From Solenopsis invicta (lineage: Eukaryota > Arthropoda > Insecta > Hymenoptera > Formicidae), in contig NC_052667.1 of NCBI RefSeq assembly GCF_016802725.1, positions 834,501 through 898,500 of the forward strand: a DNA stretch of 64,000 nt, given 5' to 3'. The position numbers and the translations under genes were made by a program. This document shows, in pieces, positions 9,689 to 24,500 of the stretch. The stretch's first letter is position 1, and the number at the start of each line of letters is the position of its first letter. The notes under the pieces were generated by a model that had not been told where the DNA came from, did no database searches, and worked only from the letters and a program-made list of their open reading frames with translations.

Positions 9689-12548
9689 TTAGAACGTGGT
9701 CCGCAGCTCTTCTTGTATACTGGTTGACCTGATGAGTTTCTGTTTGGAGCCCAACAAACTCTCACTCCCTAGACTGTCATTGTCGGAAGCTATCTTCGAT
9801 TTTTCTTCATGATACTTCTCATTATATTCCTTTAATCTGTTGCCTAGAAATATAGCCCTTTCGCGTTTTTTAATCATAAAATCGGTTGGTAGTAACCATC
9901 GATGTTCGTGGCATTCCTCCGCCATTGGTCTTTTGCTGAAGAAAAAAAAATTAATACATTTTTTGTATTATTTAGAAGACTTTCATGTTACGCATTTAAT
10001 ATAGAAAGAGTACAATTATCTGATTATAATACATATTTATATTATTAATCTTGAAAACTATTTTAAATTTATTACCAACCTTGGCGCGCGTTTAAAGACC
10101 AGCATAAGAAATCTGGTGGCTTCTTGGCTCAGCTCTTTGTAAAGATACTCGAATCTGTATCTGACGAAAGATATATTCTGTCTAGTCTCGTCCGCATCTT
10201 TACCGCGGAACGGGGAAACTCCGGATAGTAATACATAAGTCAATACACCGACCATCCAGATATCCGTTTGCGGGTAGACAGGTTCATCGTTGTAGAGCTC
10301 GGGTGATCTATATTCGGGATGGCCCAAATGCTTGGGTACCATCGTGCCCAATTTGGTAACTTTATGAGCAGAACCCATGTCGACCAACTTTACTTGAACC
10401 GATCTCACCGATGACATCACAATGTTGTCTGGTTGAATGTCCAGGTGACAGTATCCACGCCAATGAAGATACTGAAGACCATCAAGTATTTGCGTAACGG
10501 CATTCGCTACGCAATTCTCCGTATACTCGTGCCGACTAGAGAAGTACGTGAGTATGTCGGCGCCTTGAAGCTTTTCCATCACGAATACCGTCACGGGGGA
10601 ACCGGGCACTTTGTATGCAGCTTCCAGCATAGCTATCCGTTCATGTCGCAGTGAACGTAATACTTCGTATTCCTGGTTCACTTGTTTCTCCGTTTCTGCA
10701 TTCAATTCCAAGATCTTAGCAACGATCACGCGATCTGTGCTTTTATCCACACCCTTCACCACCGCGGAAAATTGTCCGCGCGACAATTCCGAGATGAAGC
10801 TATACTTGGTGGATAGCTGCGGCTCCACCAACCATTCAATCGGATTCTGTTCCATAGAGTAATCAATGTGCTGCTTATTTTCTTCCAAGACAATTTCCTG
10901 ACCGTTTTCGGTCAGCTCCTGAAGATGCCTCATCGCTCGCGTAATCTGTACCTTCGGGCAACCTGGCAGACGCGTTTTGATTAACTTCGACGGGATGCCT
11001 TTCTCGCTCCAACCTATGCGATTGCGTGCTGCTAAACGGAAGTTGTAACTCGTGTCTGGTTTTAGGTCACGCACTAGGTAGAACTCGTGATCAATATTAG
11101 ACGCGACGTCTATCCAGGCGATCGAATCACCCTCCTTGTATTGTAGATTGTAGCACAATACGGGTGAATTGCCATCATACTTTGGCTGTTTCCATCGCAG
11201 GAGGACTTCGGTGTCAGAAACATCGGAAGCCTGGAAAGTTAAAAATAATATTTTACATTACGAAAATAGAAAGAAACTATTTGTGCATAAATGGATTGCT
11301 ACCTAAAAGATTATTTAATTATTATTGTACCTCTGGGGAATCCGGACCGCAAGAAACCGTTGCTTGCAACATCCTGGTTCTAACAATCGTTTGTCCTATC
11401 GGGTTTCTCGCCACCACTTTGTATATTCCGATATCGTGCTCCTTTGTAGGGTTAAAACTGAGTATAGATCTCCCGTCAGAATCCTCTGTCACTTTGATCC
11501 TATTATTCTCTTGTATGACCGTTTCGTTTTTGAACCATTGTATCAGTGGCTTCGGGTTTCCCACCGCCAGACAGGTGAGATGCGCCGGTTTTCCCTCTTC
11601 GATCGGGCAAATTTGCGGTTTCTCGCGGAAGAATGGAAGCTGACCATCCTTCTTCGATTCCATCATCGCCTCAGCCTCGGCGTAACTGTCTAATCGAGTG
11701 CCTAGTTCATTCTTCAAACGTCTAAGAGTAAACGTGTCTGCCGATCCGTATCGGTTGATGCGAGCCCTCCTCTCATCATCGATTTCCTCGTCCATAACAT
11801 CCGTAAATCGACGACGTTCCCGAATGATAGGTGTCTAATAGCAAAATTAAAAATTAAAAAAAAAAGAATTTCGCAAAATAGCAGCTTATTACGTAATAAT
11901 CTTTAAGTTCATATTTATTATTTCAAATATGATTCTTTATAGCTACACTTACTCTCCAGTCAAAACTGTTGTCTTCAGTAATAGAACGCGAGAATCCGGG
12001 ACTACGATCACAGGCGACTTTCATGTATTCGCGTAGTCGTACAGGGAAATCAGTATCCCGCAGTTGAAGAAGATATGTGTCTGGACCGTTTTGATAACTG
12101 TAAAATATAAATCCAAAATGAAAGAATTAACAAGTTTTGTTACATAAAGTATATTGCATAAGAAATTACATAAAATTTATAGTTCTATATATTTTTTATA
12201 AATTATTTGAATATTTTTTATAGAGATACTATTAAAAAATCAATATTAAAATAAAATTGTAGATTAGATTTCTATGATACTTAAAAATCAAATCAGATAT
12301 ATTTTATGGCATGCTCTTACTGGCTTTCACTCGTGATTATTCCAATTTCTGTGTCAATTGGTTCTCTAGATGGTATTTGATTTTCCCATGTCCTGGGTGA
12401 ACGTTTTTTCAATGAGCTATGACTCCTGTCTGGTTCGGGTGTGAATTTGTGTCCAGGTGGATACACCATTCGCGATGGATCATCAAACGCTGTTTCCAGT
12501 TTGCTTCTGCGATACCACGTGCGGCACGAAGCATTGCTGTACCAATCG
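9689..12548 (-). CDS. Unc-89: Unc-89 inter-kinase linker, Ig21, FN3 domain 2, kinase domain 2 and C-terminus
   Basis: Exons 12548-12321 and 12097-11953 are a basic, proline-containing linker. Exon 11834-11331 holds an acidic/Arg stretch and Ig21 (LPFFREKPQ, IQWFKNE, DIGIYKVVARN). Exon 11230-10080 holds FN3-2 (EVLLRWKQPKYDGNSP, YNFRLAARNRIGWSE) and kinase 2. In kinase 2 the glycine loop is LSRGQFSAVVKG, the ATP-site lysine is in VIVAKIL, and the catalytic loop CHLDIQPDN keeps Asp and Asn. The DFG is changed to DMG, and APE reads SPE. The last exon (9935-9689) ends KLIRSTSIQEELRTTF. Kinase 2 could be active, unlike kinase 1. Confidence 0.92.
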
Positions 12549-15500
12549 CTATAAAAATATATTTCACTTGCAATCAATTCTCAAGAAATGATAAATTACA
12601 TTAATTCTAATCTGCTTGAAGAAAACATTGTTACAGTTACGAAATTCTAGATTACCCCTGCAAAATTGATTTTCATATTTTAAGTACGTCGAATCATTAA
12701 AAGATCGTAATTTACTTACCGATAAAGTTTATAATAGTTCTTCAAGTTTTCGGAAGGTATTCTGTAAGGTTCTGATGGCAAATTGTCAATATAATTGAAC
12801 CATGGATGAGCTAAAGCAGCTCTAACATCCATCCTTTTGTCGACGTTATACACCAATAGGTTACGAATAAAGTCCTGTGCTTCGTTCGAAATATTTTTCC
12901 ATCGATCATCAAAGTCCCATTTGCCTTCTCTAATCTTCTTCAGCGTTTCTCTATCGTTCGCACCTCTGAACGGTGAAATACCGGATAGCAAAATGTAGGT
13001 AATTATACCAACAGACCACATATCTGCGGCGTAGCTGACACCCTCGTTATTAGTCACTTCTGGTGCGACATATTCTGGCATACCATACAACAAAGTCATC
13101 AACCTTGCTGATGAAATTCTGCGAGTGAGTCCGAAATCTCCGATCTTCAGGTCATCTCCTCCTGCGTGTGAGATTAGCAGATCGCCGAGCTGCGAGAAAA
13201 CATATTGACTCAGACATATTATTAATAACAAAAAAGATTTTATGAAAGAAAAATATCTAAAAAAATGATTTCTTGAACCACCTTTACTATATTTTAATTT
13301 TTAATTTTATGTTTGCTTTAGTCTTATAAAAAAAAAATTGCACAAGTCACTGATTATTCGAAATTTTTATTTTCAATTTTTACTTCAATTTTTTTGAAAA
13401 AATCGATTCTTAAGTAACTCACCGTCAGACCGAGATGTGCGTAATAATTATCGTGCATATATTCCAATCCCCATAACAATTGGCGTATATAACGAGCGAT
13501 ATCTATTTCAGTATAATGTTCTTGTCTCGTAAGATTGTCCACTAGTTCGCCACCGGCCGCTCTAAATTGTCGTTAAGGATTATTTTGTTGGACAGTGATT
13601 CAATTGTGTTACTATTGAATAATATATAAAACAAATAGAGTTAAAATCGAAATAATTAATAATAATTAATATTGGAGAAAATATTTTATAATTATTATAC
13701 ATTTTTATAGACATTTTATAGTTATTCTATTTCAACCATGGTTAATTCTATATGTAAGATAAATAAAATAATAAAGGATACAACTCCATGACCAGCGTGA
13801 CCGAATCGTTCGTCTCGAAAGCATCGTGCAATCGTAATAATTTGCGGTGATGCAGATTGTTCATCGCTTCCATCTCATTATACATGAACGGTTTGAGGTC
13901 ACCGCGTCCGTGCATAATCTTAGAAGCGTAATTTCGTCCGGTGCTTCGCTCGACCGCATGATAAGTTACACCCTGAGTGCCGCGACCCAGCTCGTCACCC
14001 AGATCGTACAGGTCGTCAAACGGTTTGTCGCGTGGTTTTACATCCATTTTCTTTTTGTATGTTCTGTATCCATATTCGTGCTCGTTCTCCTCTACGTGTA
14101 GCATCACCGAGCAAGATACTGAACCGGCCACGTTACCAGCACTGATCGAGTAAAGACCTTCGTCCTTCATAATAGCGTCGTTGACAATAAGGGTTGTAAT
14201 GTCGGGTTCAGTGAATTGAATCTGATTAAAAAAATATCTTTTTAATTAAAATATCTTTAGGTTCTAATAGTTTCTAATATACGCGCGCCTGTTTTGTCTA
14301 GTAAATTATAAACGCAATAGGATATTAGTCTGCAGTGAAATTAGGACGTTGTATGATATTGCAGAAACATAAAAAGAACAAAAACACACCCTGATTCTGG
14401 AAGATGAAGCTATAGGTTTCCAATCCTTGTACCACTTAAGTTCTGGATAAGGTACTCCAGTTACACGAGCGGTCAATTGGCCGGTTCTTCTCATCATCAC
14501 GATAGTCTCCTCGGGTCTTTCGATAAACGTGGGATACTCAGCAATCTTTAAGATAACTTTCTGCCTGGCTTCGCCGTGTTCGTTTCTAGCGACAGCCTCG
14601 TAAACACCTTCGTCTCTCTCGAGCATCCTGTTGATGAATAAAGTTGCCTGGCCGTTTCTAGTATAGCTTTGGTCGTATCGACCGCCAGACTCAATCAGTT
14701 GATCGTTGAAGTAGTACGTCATTTTCGGCTTGGGATAGCCATAGACGAACCAGAAGAGATTACAATTGTGGTTCTTCACGCCATATTGAGTGTCGTGTTC
14801 TTGACGCAAGAATCTAGGCGCCTGAGCATAACCATCGTGCGGTCGCTCAATGTCAAAGTCTTTTGGGAAGTAGGGACTGGTTTCGGGACGGAAGTCAATA
14901 CCAGGCGGTAGGTACGGGAAGAATTTGGGCGGTTCCGGCTCTAGTTTGGCTCGATATGTTTGCGCGAACGGTGACGGGTCGCTTATTCCATACTTGTTTT
15001 CCACACGGATGCGGAACTTATAATCGCGGAACGGCTCGAGATTGCGAATGTCGCAGACGCAACTACGAATACCACTGCGAGCAGTGAACCAGTCGCCGTC
15101 CGGAAGCTCGCACATCTCCACCAAATAGGTCACGGGCACTCGCGGTCCGATCGGGATGGACGGCTTCCATGAAAGGGTAAGATGTCGATCCATCATACGG
15201 CTGATAATCGGACGATCTGCCAAGGGTAGCGGAATACCGGATTTCTGATATTTACCATAATCCGTGTACTGATCCGCGAGAGGTTTCTTTGCGCGTGGCT
15301 CCAAAGCTGAAATTGGAAAATATAAAAGCAATTTAAATATTTCGAAAATCTCACAACATATATCCTCGAAGGTAAAACTTTCATTTACTTACATTCGTAA
15401 ACCATCTCGGCGCAGCACGAATCCTCACCGTGAGGATTGGATATTTTCAATTCGTATTTTCCAGCATCCAATTCGTCTACGTTAAATATCGTGAGCCTTA

Positions 15501-18500
15501 ACAAACTACCCTCCTGATCCATCTTGATGCGATCAGTGGGCCAAAGTCGATCACCATTGCGATACCATTCGAAATCGGGCTCTGGATTTCCCGTGACGCA
15601 CGCTGTGAACTTGGCTGGCATACCTCTGTAGATCTCGCAATCGCCGATCCTCTTGAGGAACGTTGGCGGCTCGACTTTTTGCATTTTTTGGCTAAAATTA
15701 CAGATATTAATGTATACAAAATAGTTTGGAAATTTTTTTTTTTTTTGTTTGTAAAATCTTACATTTTATCTACTACAGCCAGATTCGCCGCGCATTCCGC
15801 TTCACCGCCTTTGTTAACTGCCTTACATCTGTACCGCCCCGAATCATCATATGCACAGTCTTTCACATACAAACAGTAAGCGTCACCGTCGTGCTTTATC
15901 TTGTACTTGTCGCTGTCTTTTAGAATCGGTTTATCATTAAAGTACCAGGTGATCTCTGGTTGTGGGATACCAGTGACGCGAACTGGAAACTTGGCATCGT
16001 ACGTAGGTAGCTGCTGTAGATCCGTAAACTTCTGCGTGAAGGTCGGCGATTGATAGACCTTGCGGACGATAGCGTTTGCGCTGGTAGTGTCTTCGCCCAG
16101 TGGATTGCTCAGTTGGCAGCCATAGACGCCCGCGTCTTTAGGCTTGCACGAATCGATTTGCAGACCGACCTTCTTCCCATCGCAACTCATTGTAACATGT
16201 TCCGACGGTTCGATCGGCTCACCATCTTTCGTCCAACTCACGTTGGGAATTGGATTGCCAACGAATGACACATCTAAAGTCAATGGTTGGCCTTCTTCGA
16301 CAGATACGCTGCGCATGGGGCTAATGAATGTTGGCTTTTCTTCTGGTGTGTCTGGTCTCACCTTGTCAGCAACGTCTAGCTTGGCTTTGCACGATGCAGT
16401 GCCTTCTGTATTGCCAGCCACTACTTGGTACTCACCGATATCTTCTGGCGTTGCCTTGTCAAGAATCAAAGCTTGACTACCATCTGGTTGACTAACGATC
16501 TTCACATGCTTATTGTCTGGAACAATCTAAAAGTATATTTGATTGTAGATATTATTTTATTGAGAAGTAACTAATTTAAATATTGAGAAAATATTATAAT
16601 AAAATTCTATTAAAAATACAATATTATCATACTTCTTCATCATTTCGCAGCCATTTGAGTTCAGGTGTTGGTTTTCCCATAATTTTCACTTCCATCTTCA
16701 CCGGGAAACCCTCGACGACAGTTTGTGGTTGAAGACTTGTGACAAATTCTGGTCTTTTCTCTCTTTCTTCCACTTCTACCTTAGCTGTACCCGTGATCTC
16801 ACCAAGCGCGTTGGATACAATCACTGAATAGTTCCCTGCGTCCTCCGGGCGCACGTAATCCATCTTCAATCCAATAAGACCATTTGGTTCGTTCATGAAA
16901 TACATTTCCTTCGTATGTCTCAACGGTATTCCATCTTTGAACCACTGCACTTGAGGATTCGGAAACGCTAAAATTTGAGCTTCTAGTTTCAACGGTTGCC
17001 CAACCACAGCCTTTGTATCTTTCAATGGCTTCGTGAACGACGGTCTCCTTCGTTCGGCTGTAAGGAGCGCAGATTGTCTTATATTAAAATAGTAATCATT
17101 TCGGGAATTTGTAAAGAAAATATAAAATTTACTTACGCGTGACAGCGACGGCGCAGAGCGAAGAATTTTCGCCGCTGGGGTTCGTAACTACAAGCTTATA
17201 GGCGCCACAATCGGTAGGTTTCACCTTATCGATTGTGAGCTTTGTAGTACCGTCTGGCAAAGTACTGATTTTCACATGATCATCCGGCGTGATCTTCTCG
17301 CCATCCTTGAACCAGGCGATGCTGGGTATTGGGCTGCCATCCACTTTAGCCTTCAATTCCAAAGGCTCGCCCTCATCAACATCCTCCGATCTTGGTAACG
17401 CTTTACCGAAAGAAGGCGCGGTTAACGTCATGGATAGATCGCAGCTGGTTTCCGCGCTTCCAGCAACATTGCTCGCTTTACAAGTTATTATGCCGACATC
17501 TTTCGCAGAGAAGGTTTTGATGGAGAGACTACTGTCCACTATGTTGTCCATGTGAGTCATCACCTGATATCTTTCGTCTTCCTTGATGACCTCACCGTTC
17601 TTTAACCATTCTACGCTCGATCTCGGAATACCAGTCGTGCGAATCTTCAATTCGACGTCCTCGCGATCGCTGCATTGCATCTTTGACAATTCTTTCAGGA
17701 AAGTTGGAGCTTCAGCTGTGGAGAATGCAAATGTGCTTTTTAGTTTAAACTCCTTTAATCCATTCAACTGGAAATATTTAAAAAGTGTTTCTTCGCTTTC
17801 CACGTTGTTATGTTCTATCAAGAATTTACTTACTGTGAGGCGTGAGAGTAGCTTGAGCACTTGCTTCACCCAAATAATTCTTTGCTACAACGGTGTAGTT
17901 GCCTTCATCTTCTAAACTGAGCTTTTTAATGATGAGTTTGTATTTGCAATTTCTCTTATCTTCTTCCATGTCATACCGTTCGTCCTTTTGCAATTCTGTG
18001 CCGTCCTTCATCCATTTAATTTCAGGTTTCGGATTTCCTTTAATAATAGCTTGCCATTCAACTCGCTCGTCAACCGATTCGGAATGGTCTCTAAAGCTGT
18101 CAATTTCCGGTTTCAATAGAAGACTTAAGAATGCCTGAATAAGCAAAAATAAATATAAATTATTAAATAATTTTTTAAATAATTTTTCGGTTTTTTTTTT
18201 TGTTATTCTATACTGCTTACGCTACTCTCGGCTTCACCCCACTTATTCAACAATTTTAAAGTATATTCTCCAGTATCTTCTTTGGTGCACTTTGGTATTT
18301 TTAATGTAACTTTACTTTCTGTTAATTTATCCGCTGCCGGTCCATTACTAATAGTCCCCTTAATTCTAGAATCATCAGACGGAATTTCGTGGCCTTTGTA
18401 ATACCTGAAAAAAAAAAAATTTGCATATAAAATAATGTTTTAATTTAAATAATGTATATCTAATCATGCATAAATATATTTTTTAACTTAGAATAGATTG

Positions 18501-21500
18501 AAGCAATGAAAAAAGGCATTCTCATTATTTTCTGCTGTATTTTTATATTTCCACGTATTTTAAATATCTTCTTATTTGAACAAAATGCTACTTTTACTAA
18601 AAATCTTTTAGAATCTACAACATGTACTATTAATATTGTGTATACCATCTAATATCCGGGACCGGATCAGCTGTGAAGACAGCTTTTAATTCGCCGTCAG
18701 TCCCGAGGGCGACGTCGACGTCGTTGAGAGGTTCGGTAAATCTCGGTTTTCGGAGTTCGTCGACGGTTCCGACAGTTAAATAGCCTTCTACGATTTCCTC
18801 TCCCAATTTATTTGTCAGGACGCACATGTAGAGACCCTCGTCCTCGAGGGTAGCCTTACTGAGTTCCATCTCGTATGATTCTCCTGAAGTTGTGATCCTC
18901 ACTCGTTCGCCGGATCGAAGAACCTTACCGTCTTTGAGCCACTTTACATCTGGTCTCGGTAAACCAGTGGCCGTTACGTCGAACTTTGTGGTCTGTGTTT
19001 CGAAGATTGTTCTATCGGTGAGATCTGTGCTCACAACGTGAGGCGGAGCTGCGAGGAATGAGATGAAAATAATAAGCTATTATATATCAAAAAGTTGATT
19101 TTATTGAAAGCCTTGTTTAAACAAACCTTTTCTTTTATCAGTATTGATGTTAGATACCAGGGTATAATCAACCAAAGAACATTTTGTTATTCAATAAGTT
19201 CTTTTTTGAGAGAACGCTATTACATGATACATTTTAATTTATTAAGATAATTATACGTGCTATAATTTAAATTATTTAACGGATTGTATCAATTAATTTC
19301 GATTTTCAAATGTTTAATAAATTTTATATGATTGAAGTAAATTATTCTTTCAAATTGATAGCGAGAATTTTATTAAAAATATTGGTATCAATAATAAATA
19401 ATTATATTTTTTAAATTTATAGATACACGTACATGTAAACAAAGATAATAATGTCACATTTTCTTTTTAAAAACGTTACATTATATATAGATATAAGTCT
19501 ATAAATGCAATTTATTGCTATATCTATGTGTGTGTTCCTTCATCATTTGTACTGTATTATATCTATAAAATTAAATATTGTACGCGTTCTGAGTATACTT
19601 ACCTAGAAGCTCTTGGTTAAATAGGTGCTCAGAAAACTGCAGTGAAGATTATAAAATTGACTATCTTATTTTAGAAAAAGCCGCAAACTTACCTTAATAC
19701 TTCTTTCAAGTAGACTTTCAAGTTACTCTTCTTTCAAGAAGAGTAATGCTACCAAAATTGAAATTTGAAAGATACAGATAGTCAATATTGCGCATGGAAA
19801 CATAAATAATACATTTATTAATGTGAATAATAACATTCATCTTATTTAAAATAAAATACATCAATGTATTAATATATTATCAAGATATAATATCAAGAAA
19901 AAGAGAGAGAGAGAGAGAGAGAAAGAGCAGATAGGATTTTTAAGAATTACTTATCAAGCAAATTTCCATCAATAAAGTCTTAATAAATATTTTATATTTC
20001 CACACGCAAACATGCAAATGTTATACGAATGAAATACGAAATACGAGTCAGATGTAAGAGAAATGAAAATATGAGAGAATTAACGAGATGGAGTCGTCTG
20101 TTTATAGTACAAGTGTTTATAGTATAATAATATGTTTCAACGTATTGTGCGGAGAAATTAGAATTAGCTAAAGCTACTAATGGAATCTCGCGGTCATACC
20201 TGATTCTCTGCCCGATTCTTTATCGAGGATTTCGTCTAATACACTACGTTGTCGTTTAACACGAGCTAAAAGATCCCTCATCTCGTCATCGATTTCCTCG
20301 TTGTCGTTATCATCGAGCTGTGCCTTCTGAGAACTCTGTCTCGATAATGTTTCGCTTGACAATGTCGAAGTATCCGTCTTCTCGAGCTTCGCAGTTTCTT
20401 TCGATAATTCGATAGCTGAGCTTGGTCGATCAAGAGTTTTCTCCGCGATCTTTTTCACGGGACTTGTGTCGTTAATTGTAGAGCTTTGACTGGGCAAGTT
20501 TATTGTCTTTACATCCAAACTTTCTCGTTGCAAAGTTTGATTCGATAATGTCGCCGTTAATGGTTCTTCCAAAGATTTCTCCTCGGCAATGGTCTCTGTT
20601 ATCCTGGAGATTCTATGGAACTTAATATCTTCCAAAGTTTTCTCCTTTTCTGGCGTCTCATTGAAGGAGAGCTCATCGAGAATGCCGTTGGTCGTTTTCT
20701 GATCCTCTGGTAGTTGTTCGGTCAACTGTACGTCTTCTGAGCTGACGTCTCGCGATAGTGCCTTCAAAGTCGATTCATCATCGGAAACGGAAACAATCGT
20801 GACGCCTCGATTGACACCCAAATTTGATTTCTTCTCCTCAGTTTCTGAAAATTCCTCGATTAGCACGCCCTTCTGAGGCTTCTCTTCTTGCACGGTGTAA
20901 GCGTAAGAAGCAACTTCCTCAACGTGGGGTCCCGATTCAACACCAAATTCCCGACACTCGATCTTGGTTGCTGTCATCTTGCTGATTGTATGACTTTCGC
21001 CAGGACCTGCGAATGGCCTGATCTAATACCTTCGACTATCAGCATTTGTCCCGCGTACAATTATGCCATTTATATCTTTATTGAAATGATCTATTCGTAT
21101 TGTTACTAGAGAGTTGCGATCATCATAGAGCTGTTTCCATAAATTGCACTCTTATTGCTCAAATCACGCGATGTATTGTATGTTAAAATGTAACGGATAA
21201 AAAATATAACGTTCGACTACGTTAAAAGTAGACGGTGATGAAAATTTTGAAGCAAAACGATCTTTAAGTCTGAGCACGTTCAGTTTTCAGAGACGCATTA
21301 CGGTTTCGTGTTTCCCGTTTGTTTATGTGATTGTTAGTTAAATATCCAAACAATATAAACGTTTAAACGACTATAAGATCCTGAAGAAAAATGTCTTTTA
21401 AACTTTTATGTCGATTGAATATTCGAGTGTATGATAATGCGTCAGATTACCTGTAAGTATAGCTTCGTGTGATGTCGTAGAGGCCACAGAAATCGTGATT

Positions 21501-24500
21501 GTTTCATTGTCCCCTTGAATTACTTGGATGTTTTGTTTCTCCAGTTTGACGCGACCTAAATTTATCAAATATTGTTTCTACGGCCAAATAAACAGATATT
21601 ATCTCGATATTGCTAAGTTACATAGCGTGCGTGCGTATTTTTGCGTGATAAATTATAAAATGTAATGCGAACCACACGAATTGATTTAATTTTCTAAAAA
21701 ATGCCATTGAGCTTTTAAACAAACGTTTAAAAAACGATTGACAAAATGACATCTGTTTTTAATTATCAACTTTGAGATATCTAGTCAGTGAAAATATGTG
21801 TAAAAAAAAAATTAAACGAGATTTTAGAAATTCAAACAATGTATCAGATATTGCAAAAAACGCAATCCGACTCTAGCATGCAGTGCTCCGTAATATTAAT
21901 ATTATTTAGAAGATGTTTCGGTTCTAGAATAAAAATATTTCTCCCAGCGGTGTAATAAAATCCTTATCGAAGCGTGCGACGTCGCAGATATTCTTGTAAC
22001 AGTCAAAGCGTCGTTGCGTCCTTGCGTCCTTGCGTTTCAAATGCATCAAAATCAAAACTCTGCGTTTCTCACTCTTACGCATTTTAATTTAGCTAGTCAA
22101 GTTAGCGCGCATGATTACCTTCTGATCCCGACTCTTCAGCGCGCAGAGTCTCTTCCTGCGACAATTGTTTCTCCACCATTTTCTTCGTCTGCGTTTCTTC
22201 CACTTTCACCTCCTCGGCTTTCATTTTTGGAAGCTCTACCTTTTCGACCCTCTCATCTTCCGTCTCAGCTACGGAAGTACATTCTTTCGAGTCTTTGTTG
22301 TAACGTGTTTCAAGACGCGATATGTCAACGTGTTATGACACTTGGAATTCAAAAGAATTAGAAAAAACATTGAAAAAGTTTCGGAGCAACACAAAATTAA
22401 TTGTATGATAATCTACGATTAAACTAATAATACGGAAAGAAAAAACAGAGAACACATTTTGCGTCAACGTCAATAATCCATATGATACGTCGAAAAAGGT
22501 GTTCCTCCCTTTCGTTTAAGGAAATCAGGAGAATTCTTTCGACACACAGATCTTTTATACAACTACTACAGGAACTATGAGAAAAAAATTCTATCGATTA
22601 AACCTCGTCATTGAAGGCCGTCTAAGAAATTTTCAAGATGTCACATTGGGAAATTAAAATGAAGAGGGAACTGTACGGCTTTATTTATACATTTAGTACT
22701 TACTGAACGTTGTCGAAACATGACGACTTTTACCGCTGCGATTTTTCAAAAATTAGAAATGTACGTTGTTTATTGCTGACCGCCGTTCCAGCAAATATTA
22801 CGATATCAGCCTTCGTTATATGATTTTCTTAATTTTGCCGAAATTATACCCGCGTTTAACTCTAGAACTCGATTGTAATATCAAATGACCTTTCATTTCA
22901 TAAGAAATATTATTATTCTACAAATTATGATACAATTTTCAAAAAAACGCAAATTGACCATTTTTGAATTGAACAATTATTTTGATATCACTTTAATATC
23001 ATTTCGTTATTGTTATCTCAAATTTGACAATTTTTAATACGAAAATCTTATAGCCAGATTTCTTAGGCTTGCGTTCAACAAATTCGAGTTCCAAAGTTAA
23101 GAAAGAAGTTGAAAAGGCGCTAAAACTTACTCATTACGATGACTTTGCTTTTGCTGGAAACATAACCCAGCTCGTTTTCTGCCCGCACCTCGTACAAACC
23201 GCCGTCACTACCCTTCAGCAACGTCACTGTTAAATCGTAGCTCTCGTTGCGTTGACTGTCCCTGGTGATTTTGATCCTGGCGTCTGCTGATACCTCGTCG
23301 CCGTCCTTGTACCACTTGACTTCCGGATCCGGCGTGCCAGACACTTCAAACGTTAACTTTAGCGTTTCACCCTCTTTCAATCTCTGATCCGCCAATTTCT
23401 TCAAAATCTTCGGTCGAGTGTTCACTGTCAAGTCGGAACTGCTCGAGTTCTCGCCATATTCGTTCTGCACTTTGCAAGTGTAATGGCCTTTGAGCTCGGT
23501 CTTCACCTCCTTGATAACAAGCTTGTAATTGTCGCCTTCTTCCACGCGAGTGTATTCTGTGCGCTTCTCTGTAATTTCAACGTCGCCCAGAAACCAATGC
23601 ACACTCGGTTTCGGGAAGCCCTCGACCTCGACCACGAATTCGACATTCAATTCGCCCTCGTTTGCACTGATGTCGCACAGTTTTGTCTTGAATCTCGGTA
23701 TACCGCGAACCTGCGATAATATCGAAGGAATATTAAGAAAACAATAATAAAAGAGAGAAAATTTTTTAATAAATTCCAAATAAATTTTAATTGCGTAAAA
23801 TATTAAAGATTATTTGAAAATGTATTTTTAAATTACAGATTGCATACCCTGACTCTCGTTTCGTCCGAAATCGTTCCATGTTTGTTCACCACCTCAGCCT
23901 TGTAAAGCGCCGCATCTTCTACCGTTGCACCGCTAACTGTAAGTATATGATTATTTCCGTTTTTCGTCATCTTCACACGATCGCTCGCGGCCAAAAGTTG
24001 TTCGTCTTTGTACCAGTTGATTGTCGGTTCTTCATTAGATTCTACTTCGATCAAGAGATTCAATGTATCACCTTCGTTGATTACTCGTGGTTCGCCTAGT
24101 CGTTTTTTGATCTTCGGCGGACATTTGATACCGACTTTCCAAATATCAGTCGTTTGATTGACGTCATTTTTCGCGACAATTGAATATGAACCAGCATCAG
24201 TCACTTTGGTATTCTTGATCACAAGCTTATATGTGTCGCTATTTTCCTTGATGATCTTGATACGATCGCTCTCTTCAATCAGCTGACTATCTTTGTACCA
24301 GTTCACTTCTGGCGCCGGGGTAGCCTCCACTTGCACGGTCATCGTGCCTGTCTCCTCGATGAGAATCATCATATCAGATTGCTTCTTCGTGATCTTTGGC
24401 GCAGACTTGACGATTAGCTCGATCTGCGTACTGTCTTCTCCGAGTTCATTCTTTGCCTTGATAGTGTAAACGCCGGCGTCTTTAGCGGTAACCTGTTTAA

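Noticed and set aside
9553..9765. Minus-strand frame rich in His/Thr
   Set aside because: It is the complement of the GT microsatellite plus another frame of the last Unc-89 exon.
19590..19700. Two donor-like sites suggesting extra Unc-89 exons
   Set aside because: Any exon joining in phase with the neighbours runs into a stop codon.
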